Shown here: piece by piece, positions 10,564 to 19,362 of the stretch | Numbering within the stretch: position 1 is the stretch's first letter | How the letters are laid out: every line of letters starts with the position of its first letter | From: Fibrobacterota bacterium | GTDB taxonomy: Bacteria > Fibrobacterota > Fibrobacteria > UBA11236 | Assembly (NCBI GenBank): GCA_019509785.1 | Contig: JAEKLQ010000025.1 | Location: forward strand, 124,001 to 188,000 | Direction of reading: 5' to 3' | Length of the DNA: 64,000 bases | Notes under the pieces: model-generated | The model's input: the letters and a program-made list of their open reading frames with translations, nothing else | Databases searched by the model: none | Told to the model about the DNA's origin: nothing | Translations under genes and position numbers: made by a program

Positions 10564-11543
10564 GCCGCGTCGCCGATTCGGTCTACTGGATGGCCCGTTA
10601 CATCGAGAGGGCCGAGAACGTGGCCCGTTACGTGGACGTGAGCCTGCAAGCGTCCCTCGATAACCCGCATACCCCCAGCGAGCAATGGCTCCCGCTGGTG
10701 GCCGCCGCCGGCGATCATACCCTGTTCCAGGAGAAGTACGGCAACCTGGGGAAAGGCGCGGGCGAAGCGGTGATGCGCTTCCTGGCCTTCGACCTCGAGT
10801 ATCCCAACTCCATCGTCTCCTGCATCGCCAAGGCGCGGGAGAACGCCCGCCAGGTGCGCGGTTCCCTGCCCCTGGAAGCCTGGGAGCATTTGAACAAGTT
10901 CTACCATTACCTGTCCTCCAGCGAAGCCCGTCGCCGCGCCGCCGAGTCGCTCCACGATTTCTTCAGCGAGATCCGCACCGCCAGCTATCTCTTCGAGGGC
11001 ATCCTCGAATCCACCATGTCGCGCGGCGAAGAATGGCATTTCCTCAAGCTGGGCCGCTGCCTGGAGCGGGCCGATCAGACCTCGCGCATCCTGGACGTAA
11101 AATACTTCATCCTGCTGCCCACCCCCGCGGACGTGGGATCGGTGGTGGACGATTTGCTCTGGGCCGCACTCTTGCATTCGGTCAGCGGCTACGAGATGTT
11201 CCGCCGCCGCCATGGACGCATCCTGCCCGGCAAGGTGGTCGACTTCCTGCTGCTCGACCGGGATTTCCCGCGCGCGGTGCTGCATTGCCTGGAACGCGCG
11301 GAGGAATGCCTGCTCGCGGTATCGGGAACGCCCATGGGGAGCTACCGGAACCAGGCGGAGAAGCAGATCAGCCGACTTCGCGCCAAGTTGGCATATACCC
11401 ACGTGGACGAGGTGATCGCCAAGGGCCTGCACGAATTCCTGGACGAACTGCAGACCGGGCTGAACGCGGCGGGCGAAACCATCTTCGGGACCTTTTTCGC
11501 CCTGGATACGCCGGCCCGCCAGCCGGCCCAGGCGCAAGCGTAA
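10557..11543 (+). CDS. Alpha-E domain protein (DUF403)
   Basis: 328 residues, nearly all helical, opening with [22 protein letters not shown], the hallmark of the alpha-E family. Also seen are [13 protein letters not shown] and SGYEMFRRR. The ATG at 10557 overlaps the ATP-grasp stop (ATGCTGA), so the two proteins are coupled, as in many genomes where this pair occurs with a transglutaminase-like protease. No such protease follows here; the next gene is a PEPCK-like protein 130 nt downstream. Role unknown, probably a partner of the ATP-grasp enzyme. Confidence 0.88.
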   Translation: MLSRVADSVYWMARYIERAENVARYVDVSLQASLDNPHTPSEQWLPLVAAAGDHTLFQEKYGNLGKGAGEAVMRFLAFDLEYPNSIVSCIAKARENARQVRGSLPLEAWEHLNKFYHYLSSSEARRRAAESLHDFFSEIRTASYLFEGILESTMSRGEEWHFLKLGRCLERADQTSRILDVKYFILLPTPADVGSVVDDLLWAALLHSVSGYEMFRRRHGRILPGKVVDFLLLDRDFPRAVLHCLERAEECLLAVSGTPMGSYRNQAEKQISRLRAKLAYTHVDEVIAKGLHEFLDELQTGLNAAGETIFGTFFALDTPARQPAQAQA

Positions 11544-11673
11544 CCAGAGGCCTCCTCACCGGCCCCGCCTCCGGACGGTTGGGGTCGCCTCTGAAATGCC
11601 GCCGGTCAAACCGGAACGCGCCTGCCGGGCACTAACCGATTAGCTTTTTCCAGCGAAACGGGACGGAGATAGA

Positions 11674-14600
11674 ATGAACGGGAATCATACACGCACGCGC
11701 CTGGGATTCGAAGCGGGAGCCTCGGTGGCCCCGGACCAGAGCCAAGTCCTGCCGGTGATCCGGCTTAAGATGATGGCCACCGGGCTGGAGGTCCCCGCCA
11801 ACGGGCATGGACCGGACTTCATGGCCCACACGGCCGACCTGATCCGCAAGATCCAGGAGAAGTTCCGGGCCTTCCCGCAGCCTCTCTGCCCGCTGGACGC
11901 GCGCCTGCAAGGTTTCCTGAACCGCTTCTTCGCGGACATCGAACCGCCGGGCGATCTGTCCCTGCCCCTGCGGGCCCTGCACATGGACTTCCACGGCCTC
12001 GCGCGCACCCTCTCGCTGCCCGCCGAAGGCGATCATTTCGAATCCGAATTCGTGAAAAGCTATCGCACCGCCCAGGGCGTACTGCACAATCCCGCCACCG
12101 ACAAACGCACCACCAAAGGCACCTTCCACGTCTGTGAAGGCGGGCTGCCCATCCCGGCCGACAAGAAGGCGGTCCCCAAGGCCGCCTTCGCCGGCCTGTT
12201 GCACGCCGCCCTCAATCCGCCGGACGATCTGCTCGAGCTGCCCTTCACCTCCGGGCTCAAGCGCTCCGCCCGGGTCTTCACCTCGCTCTTCATCCGCCCC
12301 CTGGTGAGCCCGGAAGTGCCGGGCCTCAAGCCCTATCGCGACATGGAGATCCGTTTCTTCGCGCCCGGGAGCCTGGTCTCCAACCTCGATTTCGTGGAAT
12401 CCATCTTCGGCAACGCCGGCGATCCTTACCTGCCCGAGAACGACGCGGGCCTTGACGCCGAGCATTTCTGCGGCGTCACCGGTTGCGTGATCCTGGCCCC
12501 GCATCTGCCCCGCCTGCGCAAGAAGGACCTGGGGCTCCCCCACGTCTCCGAAGCGACGCCGAAACAGAAGAAGGACGGGATGTGCTGGAGCGATCCCGAG
12601 GAGCGCTACAACGAAGGCAAAGCCTTCAAGGCCACCATCACCTCGGGCGAAGGCGTCATCTTCACCCTCATCGCGGACAATTACTTCGGCTATTGCAAGA
12701 AGGAGGTGAAGACCCAGATGGGCTTCGCCTGCAACCTGACGGGCGTCAGCGAAGAGGAGCACGCGGGCGGGGCCCTCATCTTCCCCAGCTACAGCCTGGG
12801 GGACTTCACCCTGCACAACGCCGCCTTCATCCGCCAGAAAGGCTATTCCTTCAAGGGCGTCAAGAAACTGATGGGCGACTGCATGGCCGAACAGCCGGAC
12901 GGCTACGGCATCGACAACCGCTTCCCCAAGGTGATCTACCTGCCCGAGGACGCGGAGATTTCCTTGCTCGATCAGACCGTCACCTGGAAGAAGGACGGCA
13001 AGCCCAAGAACTTGCGCCTCTTGCCCGATCATTCCTACCTGTACCCGAGCGGATACAAGGTGCGCATGGAAAAGCATCCGGATGCGCCCAGCTGGCGCCT
13101 GATCGGGACGGTGGCCGAGGGCTTGCTATGCCATAAACCCTGTACGGTCTCGGGCGGGGGCAAGAGCGAGATCTCCAAGTCCATCGCCGAGTCCATCCTG
13201 TACCGCGCTTTCTACATCAACGATTTCGAAAAGGATTTCGCGGCCGCGGAAAAGATCCTCTACCGCGATTATGCCGATCGCTTCAAGGTCGATCCCAAAC
13301 GCAAGCTGGACCCGAAGCGGCCCGTCCTCGCGCCCACCCGATCCCTAGGGTCGGTGGTCCGCCTATTGACGCCGTCGCCGGAATACACCGACGCCTACAA
13401 CCGCTGGTTGCGCGGCATTCCCCCGCAGGTGCGTTCCCTCGTCTTCGCCATCAAGCGTTTCTACCGCCAGGAATGGGGAGAGGACATCCGCAGCCATTTT
13501 TCCGTGGACATGGTGGACGGCCGCCCCGGGCATGAACTCGCCTATGAGCATCGCCGCCTGGTGTCCAGCTATCTGAAGGTGGGGATCGACGAGAACGGGA
13601 ATTGGCGCGTGTTCCGCCTGCGTACCGATTTCGTCCCCGCCTACAAGCTCCAGGCCGAGGACGATATCACGGTTTCGGCCGTCCTGTCCGCCGACCTCGC
13701 CCCTTCCCTTGCGTCGACCCCGGGCGAATCCGAGGCCGAGGCCCTTCTGAAAGGCGCCGCCGCCGAAGCCGGACTGGAGGAAGGCGCCGCGCCGCCCGTC
13801 TCGCGCAAGTACGTCCAGAACTGCGAGTACCGCCTTTTCCAGCGGCCCGACGACGCGGTGGTGCCCGGCCTGGACCGCCAGGCGGAGCGCGACTTCGCCG
13901 AGTGCAACAACTTCTTCTCCAACTACGAACCCCTGCCCGTCGCCGAGGCCAAGCGGATGATGGAAGACGCCATTACCATGGGCAGCTTTACGCCGGCCGG
14001 CCGCAAGGTGATCGAGGCAGCGGCCCAACGCGAAACCGGCTATTTCGTTTCCACCTCGCGCCCGCGCATCACCGACGGGAAGCCCAACGCCAATGTGCGC
14101 TACCTCCAAAACCGTCCCGACCTGGTGGACTCCTTCTCGGTGTTCGTGGCCCAGATGGGCCAGCGCCTGAAGCGGAAGCTCCCCGCCGACGCCCCCGTGG
14201 CCTCGCCCGTGGAGGCCGTGCTCATCGGCCGGCGCAACAATCCGCCCGACCGGGCCGCCGGCATCAAGCCCTTGGCCGTCTACAATCCCCTGCATTTCCA
14301 AGAGCTGCCCGAGGCCTTCATGGACTTCGTGGCCAGCCCCACCGGCAAGTCGCCGTCGACCACCGGCGCGGGCTCCGAAGGCGCCCTCACCAAGGGCCCC
14401 TTCAACGCCCTCTGGCCCACCGCCGATCTCAACGCCGCCCTGGTCTCCTTCATCCTTACGGGACTCCAAGTCTTCTCCACCCCCGCCGGCCATATCGGAT
14501 CGAAGTATCGCGTCGATCACGATTTGAGCTTGCTCATCCCCGAGCTCTGGTGCCGCATGAGCCCGCACGAGCGCGACGCGCAGCGCCTAATCGCCTCCGG

Positions 14601-15204
14601 GCGCCTCTCCCGCGTGGAAGACATCAAACGGCGCGGCAAGGTGATTCCCGCCGGACGCCTGGGTTGGCGCATCAACGGCCGTTTCGTGCACGCCTTCCTG
14701 GGCCGGATCTTCTCCGACCCGCTGGCGGTCTTCCCCGCCGACATGCTCGAGCCCGAGAAGCAGGACGCACGGGATTTCGCCGACGGCGTGGAGAACATCG
14801 TCGAGGCCCAACGCGCGGCCGCGCAGTATTACTTCGAAGACGACAGCGTGGAGAGCGCTTGCCCGCCGCTCAAGGGCCTCTTGCACATGATGGCCAAGGG
14901 CTCCTGGGAAGGCCTCACCCTGGCCAGCCCGGAATTCCGCCGCATGTTTACGCCTGAGTCCATGCTGAAATCGCCCTGGTACCGCGCCCGCCTAGCGCGC
15001 CAGCAAGAGAAGGATCAGGCCCTCTGGGCCCGCCATCGCGATTACCTCAAGGCCTTCCTGGCCGGCGAGGGCAATCGGCCCGCGGCTACGCGATTGGGAC
15101 TCTCCCGCCGCCTGGCGCTGGCGGAAAAGAACCTCAAGTCCGCCGCGCGCCCCGCTTACCTGGCGGGTTTGCAGGGGACCTTGGGTATCGATCCCGCTTT
15201 GTGA
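11674..15204 (+). CDS. Giant PEP carboxykinase-like protein, probably pyrophosphate-dependent (PPi-PEPCK)
   Basis: 1176 residues, far longer than GTP- or ATP-dependent PEPCK (~530-640). Key PEPCK elements can be mapped by spacing. K343 and H363 lie 20 apart, as do the two Mn-binding residues of GTP-PEPCK. A P-loop-like TVSGGGKSEISKS holds K497, and D517 lies 20 further on (YIND), like the kinase-2 aspartate. RTTKGTFHV near 145 and EGGLPIPADK near 155-164 look like the substrate lobe. Length and layout fit the PPi-dependent type (oxaloacetate + PPi to PEP + CO2 + Pi), which I recall as ~1150 residues in Entamoeba and Propionibacterium. No membrane segments. ATG follows ACGGAGATAGA. A membrane pyrophosphatase lies 43 kb away in the same window. 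Confidence 0.65.
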   Translation: MNGNHTRTRLGFEAGASVAPDQSQVLPVIRLKMMATGLEVPANGHGPDFMAHTADLIRKIQEKFRAFPQPLCPLDARLQGFLNRFFADIEPPGDLSLPLRALHMDFHGLARTLSLPAEGDHFESEFVKSYRTAQGVLHNPATDKRTTKGTFHVCEGGLPIPADKKAVPKAAFAGLLHAALNPPDDLLELPFTSGLKRSARVFTSLFIRPLVSPEVPGLKPYRDMEIRFFAPGSLVSNLDFVESIFGNAGDPYLPENDAGLDAEHFCGVTGCVILAPHLPRLRKKDLGLPHVSEATPKQKKDGMCWSDPEERYNEGKAFKATITSGEGVIFTLIADNYFGYCKKEVKTQMGFACNLTGVSEEEHAGGALIFPSYSLGDFTLHNAAFIRQKGYSFKGVKKLMGDCMAEQPDGYGIDNRFPKVIYLPEDAEISLLDQTVTWKKDGKPKNLRLLPDHSYLYPSGYKVRMEKHPDAPSWRLIGTVAEGLLCHKPCTVSGGGKSEISKSIAESILYRAFYINDFEKDFAAAEKILYRDYADRFKVDPKRKLDPKRPVLAPTRSLGSVVRLLTPSPEYTDAYNRWLRGIPPQVRSLVFAIKRFYRQEWGEDIRSHFSVDMVDGRPGHELAYEHRRLVSSYLKVGIDENGNWRVFRLRTDFVPAYKLQAEDDITVSAVLSADLAPSLASTPGESEAEALLKGAAAEAGLEEGAAPPVSRKYVQNCEYRLFQRPDDAVVPGLDRQAERDFAECNNFFSNYEPLPVAEAKRMMEDAITMGSFTPAGRKVIEAAAQRETGYFVSTSRPRITDGKPNANVRYLQNRPDLVDSFSVFVAQMGQRLKRKLPADAPVASPVEAVLIGRRNNPPDRAAGIKPLAVYNPLHFQELPEAFMDFVASPTGKSPSTTGAGSEGALTKGPFNALWPTADLNAALVSFILTGLQVFSTPAGHIGSKYRVDHDLSLLIPELWCRMSPHERDAQRLIASGRLSRVEDIKRRGKVIPAGRLGWRINGRFVHAFLGRIFSDPLAVFPADMLEPEKQDARDFADGVENIVEAQRAAAQYYFEDDSVESACPPLKGLLHMMAKGSWEGLTLASPEFRRMFTPESMLKSPWYRARLARQQEKDQALWARHRDYLKAFLAGEGNRPAATRLGLSRRLALAEKNLKSAARPAYLAGLQGTLGIDPAL

Positions 15205-15327
15205 TCGCGGCCCGATTTATCCCTTAGCCCGGGCCAGCCGTCATGCATCGCGGATCTAGGGTGTAACAATCTCCGGCCGCCGCCGACCGAGTTGTTAACT
15301 TATCCCACCATTCCGCAAGGAGACCGC

Positions 15328-15780
15328 ATGACCGCACTGGCGCAACTCATCAACCGCATCCGTTCCCTGCTCGGCGCCTTCGCCTGGCTTCCCCCGTTGG
15401 CGGCGCGCATCATCGTAGGCTGGGTCTTCGTGGAATCGGGCTGGGGCAAGCTCCATCATATCGACAAGGTCATCGGCTTCTTCACCAGCTTGGGGCTCCC
15501 CGCCCCGTCCTTCCAGGCCCACCTGGTCGCGACCACCGAATTCGCCGGCGGCCTGGCCTTACTGCTCGGCCTCTTCACCCGGCTCGCTTCCATCCCCCTC
15601 ATGGTCATCATGTTCGTCGCCATCGCCACCGCCAAGAAGGACGATCTCCACGGCTTCTCGGATCTGATCGGCTTCCCGGAATTCCTCTACATGGCCCTGC
15701 TCTTCTGGCTCCTGATCGCCGGACCGGGCAAGGTGGCGTTGGATGCCTGGGTGGCTTCCCGCCTCAAGAAGCTGGACTGA
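15328..15780 (+). CDS. DoxX family membrane protein
   Basis: 150 residues with four hydrophobic segments. The DoxX block RIIVGWVFVESGWGKLHHID near residues 26-45 and TTEFAGGLALLLGLFTR near 72 identify the family. Family members are small inner-membrane proteins linked to redox or quinone functions; the precise role here is unknown. The start ATG 15328 has AAGGAGA seven bases upstream, better than the longer frame from 15292. The next gene begins 11 nt after its stop, so they are likely co-transcribed. Confidence 0.85.
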   Translation: MTALAQLINRIRSLLGAFAWLPPLAARIIVGWVFVESGWGKLHHIDKVIGFFTSLGLPAPSFQAHLVATTEFAGGLALLLGLFTRLASIPLMVIMFVAIATAKKDDLHGFSDLIGFPEFLYMALLFWLLIAGPGKVALDAWVASRLKKLD

Positions 15781-15790
15781 TCTTTCCCGG

Positions 15791-16687
15791 ATGAACCTTC
15801 CCCGCGGTTCCCGCGGCGGCGTCTGGTTCGCCGTCGCCGCCTATACCCTGTGGGGCCTGCTCCCATTGTACTGGCGGGCCATGCATGCCTTGCCCTTGGG
15901 CGAGGTGCTTTCCCATCGGGTGCTGTGGTCGGCGGCCACCACCCTGCTCCTTCTGGCCGCCTTGCGCCGCCTACCCGATTTATTCGCACTCGCCAAGGAT
16001 GGGCGTAAACTCCTGACCCTCCTCCTGAGCGCCCTCCTCATCGGCGCCAACTGGTCCATTTATATCTTCGCGGTGTACCGCGGCGAACTGGTCCAGGCCA
16101 GCCTCGGTTATTACATCAACCCGCTCATGAGCGTGGCCATGGGCGTGTTCTTGTTGCGCGAGCGGTTGACGCGACTACAAATCCTGGCGGTGGGATTGGC
16201 CGCGGCGGGAGTCTTAAGCCTGGGTTTGCGGCAGTCGGGCCCGCCTTGCGTGGCTTTGGGCCTGGCCCTCAGTTTCGCTTGCTACGGTTTCGTGAAGAAA
16301 CGCCTGCCCGTCGATTCCATGTTGGGCCTGAGCGCGGAGACGCTCTGGCTTACGCCCTTGGCGGCAGGCTATCTGGCCTGGCATGCGCGAACCGGATCGA
16401 CGCCCGCCTTCGGCGCCGATCTTGGGACTACCGCGCTTCTGGTGGGCGCGGGGGCCATCACCCTGGCGCCGCTCTTCTTCTTCAACGCGGCGGCGCGGCG
16501 CTTGCCCCTGTCCACCTTGGGTTTCTACCAGTACTTGAGCCCCACCATCCAATTGGCGATGGCGGTGCTGGCCTTCGGCGAGCCTTTCACGCGCATGCAT
16601 GGGATCGCGTTCGGGCTGATCTGGGCGGCGTTGGCGTTATACGTGTGGGACGCGATCGCGAGGAGCCGGGTCCGGGCCGAGCGGTGA
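15791..16687 (+). CDS. rarD: RarD-type EamA transporter
   Basis: 298 residues and ten predicted membrane helices in two EamA halves. Family blocks are YTLWGLLPLYWRAM at the start, EVLSHRVLWS, ANWSIYIFAV, SLGYYINPLM and FYQYLSPTIQLAMAVL. RarD proteins are drug/metabolite superfamily permeases, named for a chloramphenicol-sensitivity phenotype; the natural substrate is unknown. The start ATG lies 10 nt after the doxX-like stop. It converges on the minus-strand gene ending at 16702. Confidence 0.88.
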   Translation: MNLPRGSRGGVWFAVAAYTLWGLLPLYWRAMHALPLGEVLSHRVLWSAATTLLLLAALRRLPDLFALAKDGRKLLTLLLSALLIGANWSIYIFAVYRGELVQASLGYYINPLMSVAMGVFLLRERLTRLQILAVGLAAAGVLSLGLRQSGPPCVALGLALSFACYGFVKKRLPVDSMLGLSAETLWLTPLAAGYLAWHARTGSTPAFGADLGTTALLVGAGAITLAPLFFFNAAARRLPLSTLGFYQYLSPTIQLAMAVLAFGEPFTRMHGIAFGLIWAALALYVWDAIARSRVRAER

Positions 16688-16701
16688 ATCCGGCGATCCG
16701 A

Positions 16702-18333
16702 CTACTTTTCTTGGTCCCTTCCAAGGTTCCTTTGGAATAGCCTGATCGGTCCGAAATGCTGGTGGACGGGGTGTTGCCGATGGCGCCCCAGGGCATCGAA
16801 CCCGAATTCCGGGAATCGCGGCGTGGGCCTGATTTTTGCGCCCACAGGCCGTAGGCCGACCTCGAATCCAGGCGCCAATTTCGCGGCCGCGAGCAAGGTG
16901 GTATCCTGTCCGTTTTGGATCCACAGGTTTCCACCGATCAAAGCGCCGCCGTCCCGGGTCGGAAGCAGGAAGGAAACCGTTGGGGCGGAAGTGATGGAGT
17001 AGAACGGCCCTTCTTTGTTTACCTCTCCCGTCAATGAGACCATCAGCGTGTCACCTAGATCAATCAGCGGAATGGCTCTCCATTGGGTTTGGTCGGAAAC
17101 CAGGAGGACGGGATAACCGTATCCCCCCGGGAATAAGACATTCGGTTTTCCTCCCAATGAGAACCAGAGATCCTGCATATTCCCGACCCCGATGAATGAC
17201 GGCGCCTTATAGGCGAAACACCGCGGTTCCGATGTTACGAAATGCGTGTCCGCGAAAACGGTGGGTGTCCGGATCCATCCTCCCGTAAACTCGCCGCTCG
17301 CGGTCACGTCCAATAATCCTTGCGATTGCTCCCCGTTCAATTTCAACCGGAACCCGTCACCCGTCGCCGTGATTCCGTCTACAAGCGCCTTGCCGTGCCT
17401 ATCGTCGGCTATCCCAAGCGGTTCAGTGAGCTGGGTCCGCATGCCCAAGAACTTGCCATCCTTGCTGACGGCCATGACAGCCACGCCTCCCCTTGTGAAC
17501 CCATTCACGACAGAGTAGGTAGTGCCCGCGATCAAGAGGTTTCCCGATGGGGACTCCGCCGTCGCATACCAGTCCGTTTCGTAAAGCGAGTGCAACTCCG
17601 GATAATTCCCGGGCAGGATTTCCGTAGCCCAAACCCGCTTCCCGCGGCTGTCAAGCTTGAACAGTTCCAGAGTGTCCCCGTAATCTGTCGGAGAGTAAAA
17701 TAGGCGGTCGCGGCGGCCTACGACGATGGAGTTTCCCCCGGACAGCGCGTAGATTCCGCAGCGCGACAGGCGTCCGGGATCAAACGTCCAATTGGAATCC
17801 CCGGAGAATCCAATCCTTCCCGCGACCCAATTGATCGAGTCGCCGGCGCTCTTGACGGATTTCGTATAAAGGAAGTCCCCATTGGCCGTGCGATCCCAAT
17901 TGTCTAAATTGCCCCGACCGGATGACAGCGACGCCGTCACCCGCCCTTGCATGTCATACCGGGAGGCGAGCATTTCCAGTTCATCCTGTCCTGTCGGATT
18001 CTGGGCGTAATCAATCCATAAATTCACCAAGCCGTCGGGGGTTTCCCACAACCCCTCGGGGACGAACGGGTAACTCACGGCGAGGGCGCTGGAAGCTTTC
18101 CACAGATAGCGACCCGCGGAATCCAATCGGACCAAGTATTGCGAGGATTTATCATTCCCCGCCACGACGAATCCTCCGTCGTTCAGTTCCAGCGCGCTCG
18201 AGAAAACCAACTGTCCGGATACCTGCTGGCGGAGACCGGGAACCGGGGCGCGCCAGGCGAGCCCGCCGTTCATAGGCAGGCTCATGCCAATGCATGCCGC
18301 GATAACGCCGACGACTATTCCCAGGAACCGCAT
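16702..18333 (-). CDS. Secreted beta-propeller-like protein of unknown function
   Basis: 543 residues. An N-terminal hydrophobic segment (FLGIVVGVIAACIGMSLPM) acts as signal. The body repeats strand pairs of the kind seen in secreted propellers: DGGFVVAGND, LVRLDSAGRYLWKA, SGNLLIAGTTY, VMAVSKDGKFLG and RDGGALIGGNLW. The last ~40 residues are basic and His-rich, with no sorting domain obvious. ATG 18333 follows AAGGGG. It stands alone. Function not recognisable; a lectin- or adhesin-like surface role is possible. Confidence 0.65.
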   Translation of the reverse strand: MRFLGIVVGVIAACIGMSLPMNGGLAWRAPVPGLRQQVSGQLVFSSALELNDGGFVVAGNDKSSQYLVRLDSAGRYLWKASSALAVSYPFVPEGLWETPDGLVNLWIDYAQNPTGQDELEMLASRYDMQGRVTASLSSGRGNLDNWDRTANGDFLYTKSVKSAGDSINWVAGRIGFSGDSNWTFDPGRLSRCGIYALSGGNSIVVGRRDRLFYSPTDYGDTLELFKLDSRGKRVWATEILPGNYPELHSLYETDWYATAESPSGNLLIAGTTYSVVNGFTRGGVAVMAVSKDGKFLGMRTQLTEPLGIADDRHGKALVDGITATGDGFRLKLNGEQSQGLLDVTASGEFTGGWIRTPTVFADTHFVTSEPRCFAYKAPSFIGVGNMQDLWFSLGGKPNVLFPGGYGYPVLLVSDQTQWRAIPLIDLGDTLMVSLTGEVNKEGPFYSITSAPTVSFLLPTRDGGALIGGNLWIQNGQDTTLLAAAKLAPGFEVGLRPVGAKIRPTPRFPEFGFDALGRHRQHPVHQHFGPIRLFQRNLGRDQEK

Positions 18334-18482
18334 GTGGAACCCCTTATCCCATGGACCCGTTCGGGCGCCGGAATCGCATCGCGTAAATCAACCGAAACGC
18401 TATGTTAACCAATATACGCCGGTTCCGCTCCCCGCGGATCACGGCGCGGCCATTATCCCACGGCATTCGGATGAATCGCCGT

Positions 18483-19109
18483 TCAGGTACCAGGATTTCC
18501 ATTCCCCGCCATTCTCTTCGCCATGATCATGGCCACCTGGGCGGAGTTCCAGTCCCCGGCCTCGGTCAGCTTCCCGATGATCTTCCGCTGGATCTCCAGG
18601 CTCTTGTTCTGGCTTACCTTCCACTTCCCTTCGAGAGTTTCGATCTCCATTTTCACGCCCACGATCTGCTTTTCCAAATGCCCTCTCGCCTCTTCGCTCA
18701 GGCCGGCCTGGAACGACCGGATATCGCCTTCATGCCTTCGGATCATCAAATCGATGATGGAATGGAGCTCCTTTTCATCGACTACGGATAATCGGCCGGA
18801 AGCATGGACGGTAACGTAATTCCAGGTAGGAACCGTATTTTCCGTAGCATACCATTTCGAAGAGATATACGCGTGCGGGCCGTGGAAGATGGCGGTGGTT
18901 TTCCCATTCAGGTTCCGCCAATGATCATTCGCCCTCGCGAAATGCCCGACCAGGAAACGTTTTCCGTCGGTCTCGGCGTAATACATGGGGATATGGGACA
19001 CCTTCGGCTCGTTCTCCGAAGCGGTCACCACCGTCGCGAATGGATTCCGGTCGATGAACTCTAACAGGACAACGGGATCGGATTCCGTAAAGGCGCTTGG
19101 GTTGTACAT
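18483..19109 (-). CDS. paiB: PaiB-like FMN-binding transcriptional regulator family protein
   Basis: 208 residues with the PaiB/FMN-binding split barrel: MYNPSAFTE at the start, IDRNPFATVVT, HIPMYYAE, HFARANDHW, GPHAYISSKWYA, VPTWNYVTVHASG and a C-terminal EGKWKVSQNK with a helix. In Bacillus this family represses sporulation and protease genes; in other bacteria it is often a flavin or haem oxygenase-like protein of unclear role. ATG 19109 has no strong ribosome site; a longer frame to 19178 is possible but the extension overlaps the next gene. Confident of family, not of function. Confidence 0.82.
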   Translation of the reverse strand: MYNPSAFTESDPVVLLEFIDRNPFATVVTASENEPKVSHIPMYYAETDGKRFLVGHFARANDHWRNLNGKTTAIFHGPHAYISSKWYATENTVPTWNYVTVHASGRLSVVDEKELHSIIDLMIRRHEGDIRSFQAGLSEEARGHLEKQIVGVKMEIETLEGKWKVSQNKSLEIQRKIIGKLTEAGDWNSAQVAMIMAKRMAGNGNPGT

Positions 19110-19128
19110 GGACCCAAAAGTAATACCC

Positions 19129-19362
19129 TCAGCGCGCCCGCGCCTTCGAAGGATGCGCGCAGGTATCCGCCCCGGCATCCCATACGCCCCCGCGGGCCCG
19201 GCAATTCTGCTCGTTGGTATGCCGGTACACCCATTTGCTCATGAGCCATGCGAAAAGCAAAACCACCACCCAGCCGGCCAGCTTGCGCAAGGCGCTCGCG
19301 CCACGAGCGCCCGGGCTCGCCCCACGAGTCCCCGGGTTCGCGCCGCGAACTTCCGGATTCAC
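19129..19362 (-). CDS. Small single-pass membrane protein coupled to the helicase gene
   Basis: 77 residues. The N-terminus is an Arg/Gly/Ala/Pro repeat (GARGASPGTRGAN type), then one helix LAGWVVVLLFAWLMSKWVY near 28-46, then a short tail NCRARGGVWDAGADTC with two cysteines 15 apart. That tail pattern is common in small envelope proteins. The start is GTG at 19360-19362, overlapping the TGA of the helicase gene (GTGA), which suggests real translation. I know no function. It could still be a chance frame, hence the moderate score. Confidence 0.55.
   Translation of the reverse strand: MNPEVRGANPGTRGASPGARGASALRKLAGWVVVLLFAWLMSKWVYRHTNEQNCRARGGVWDAGADTCAHPSKARAR

Noticed and set aside
11632-13077. 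A 481-codon minus-strand open frame opposite the PEPCK-like gene
   Set aside because: Composition is typical of a shadow frame; the sense strand has catalytic spacing and a ribosome site.
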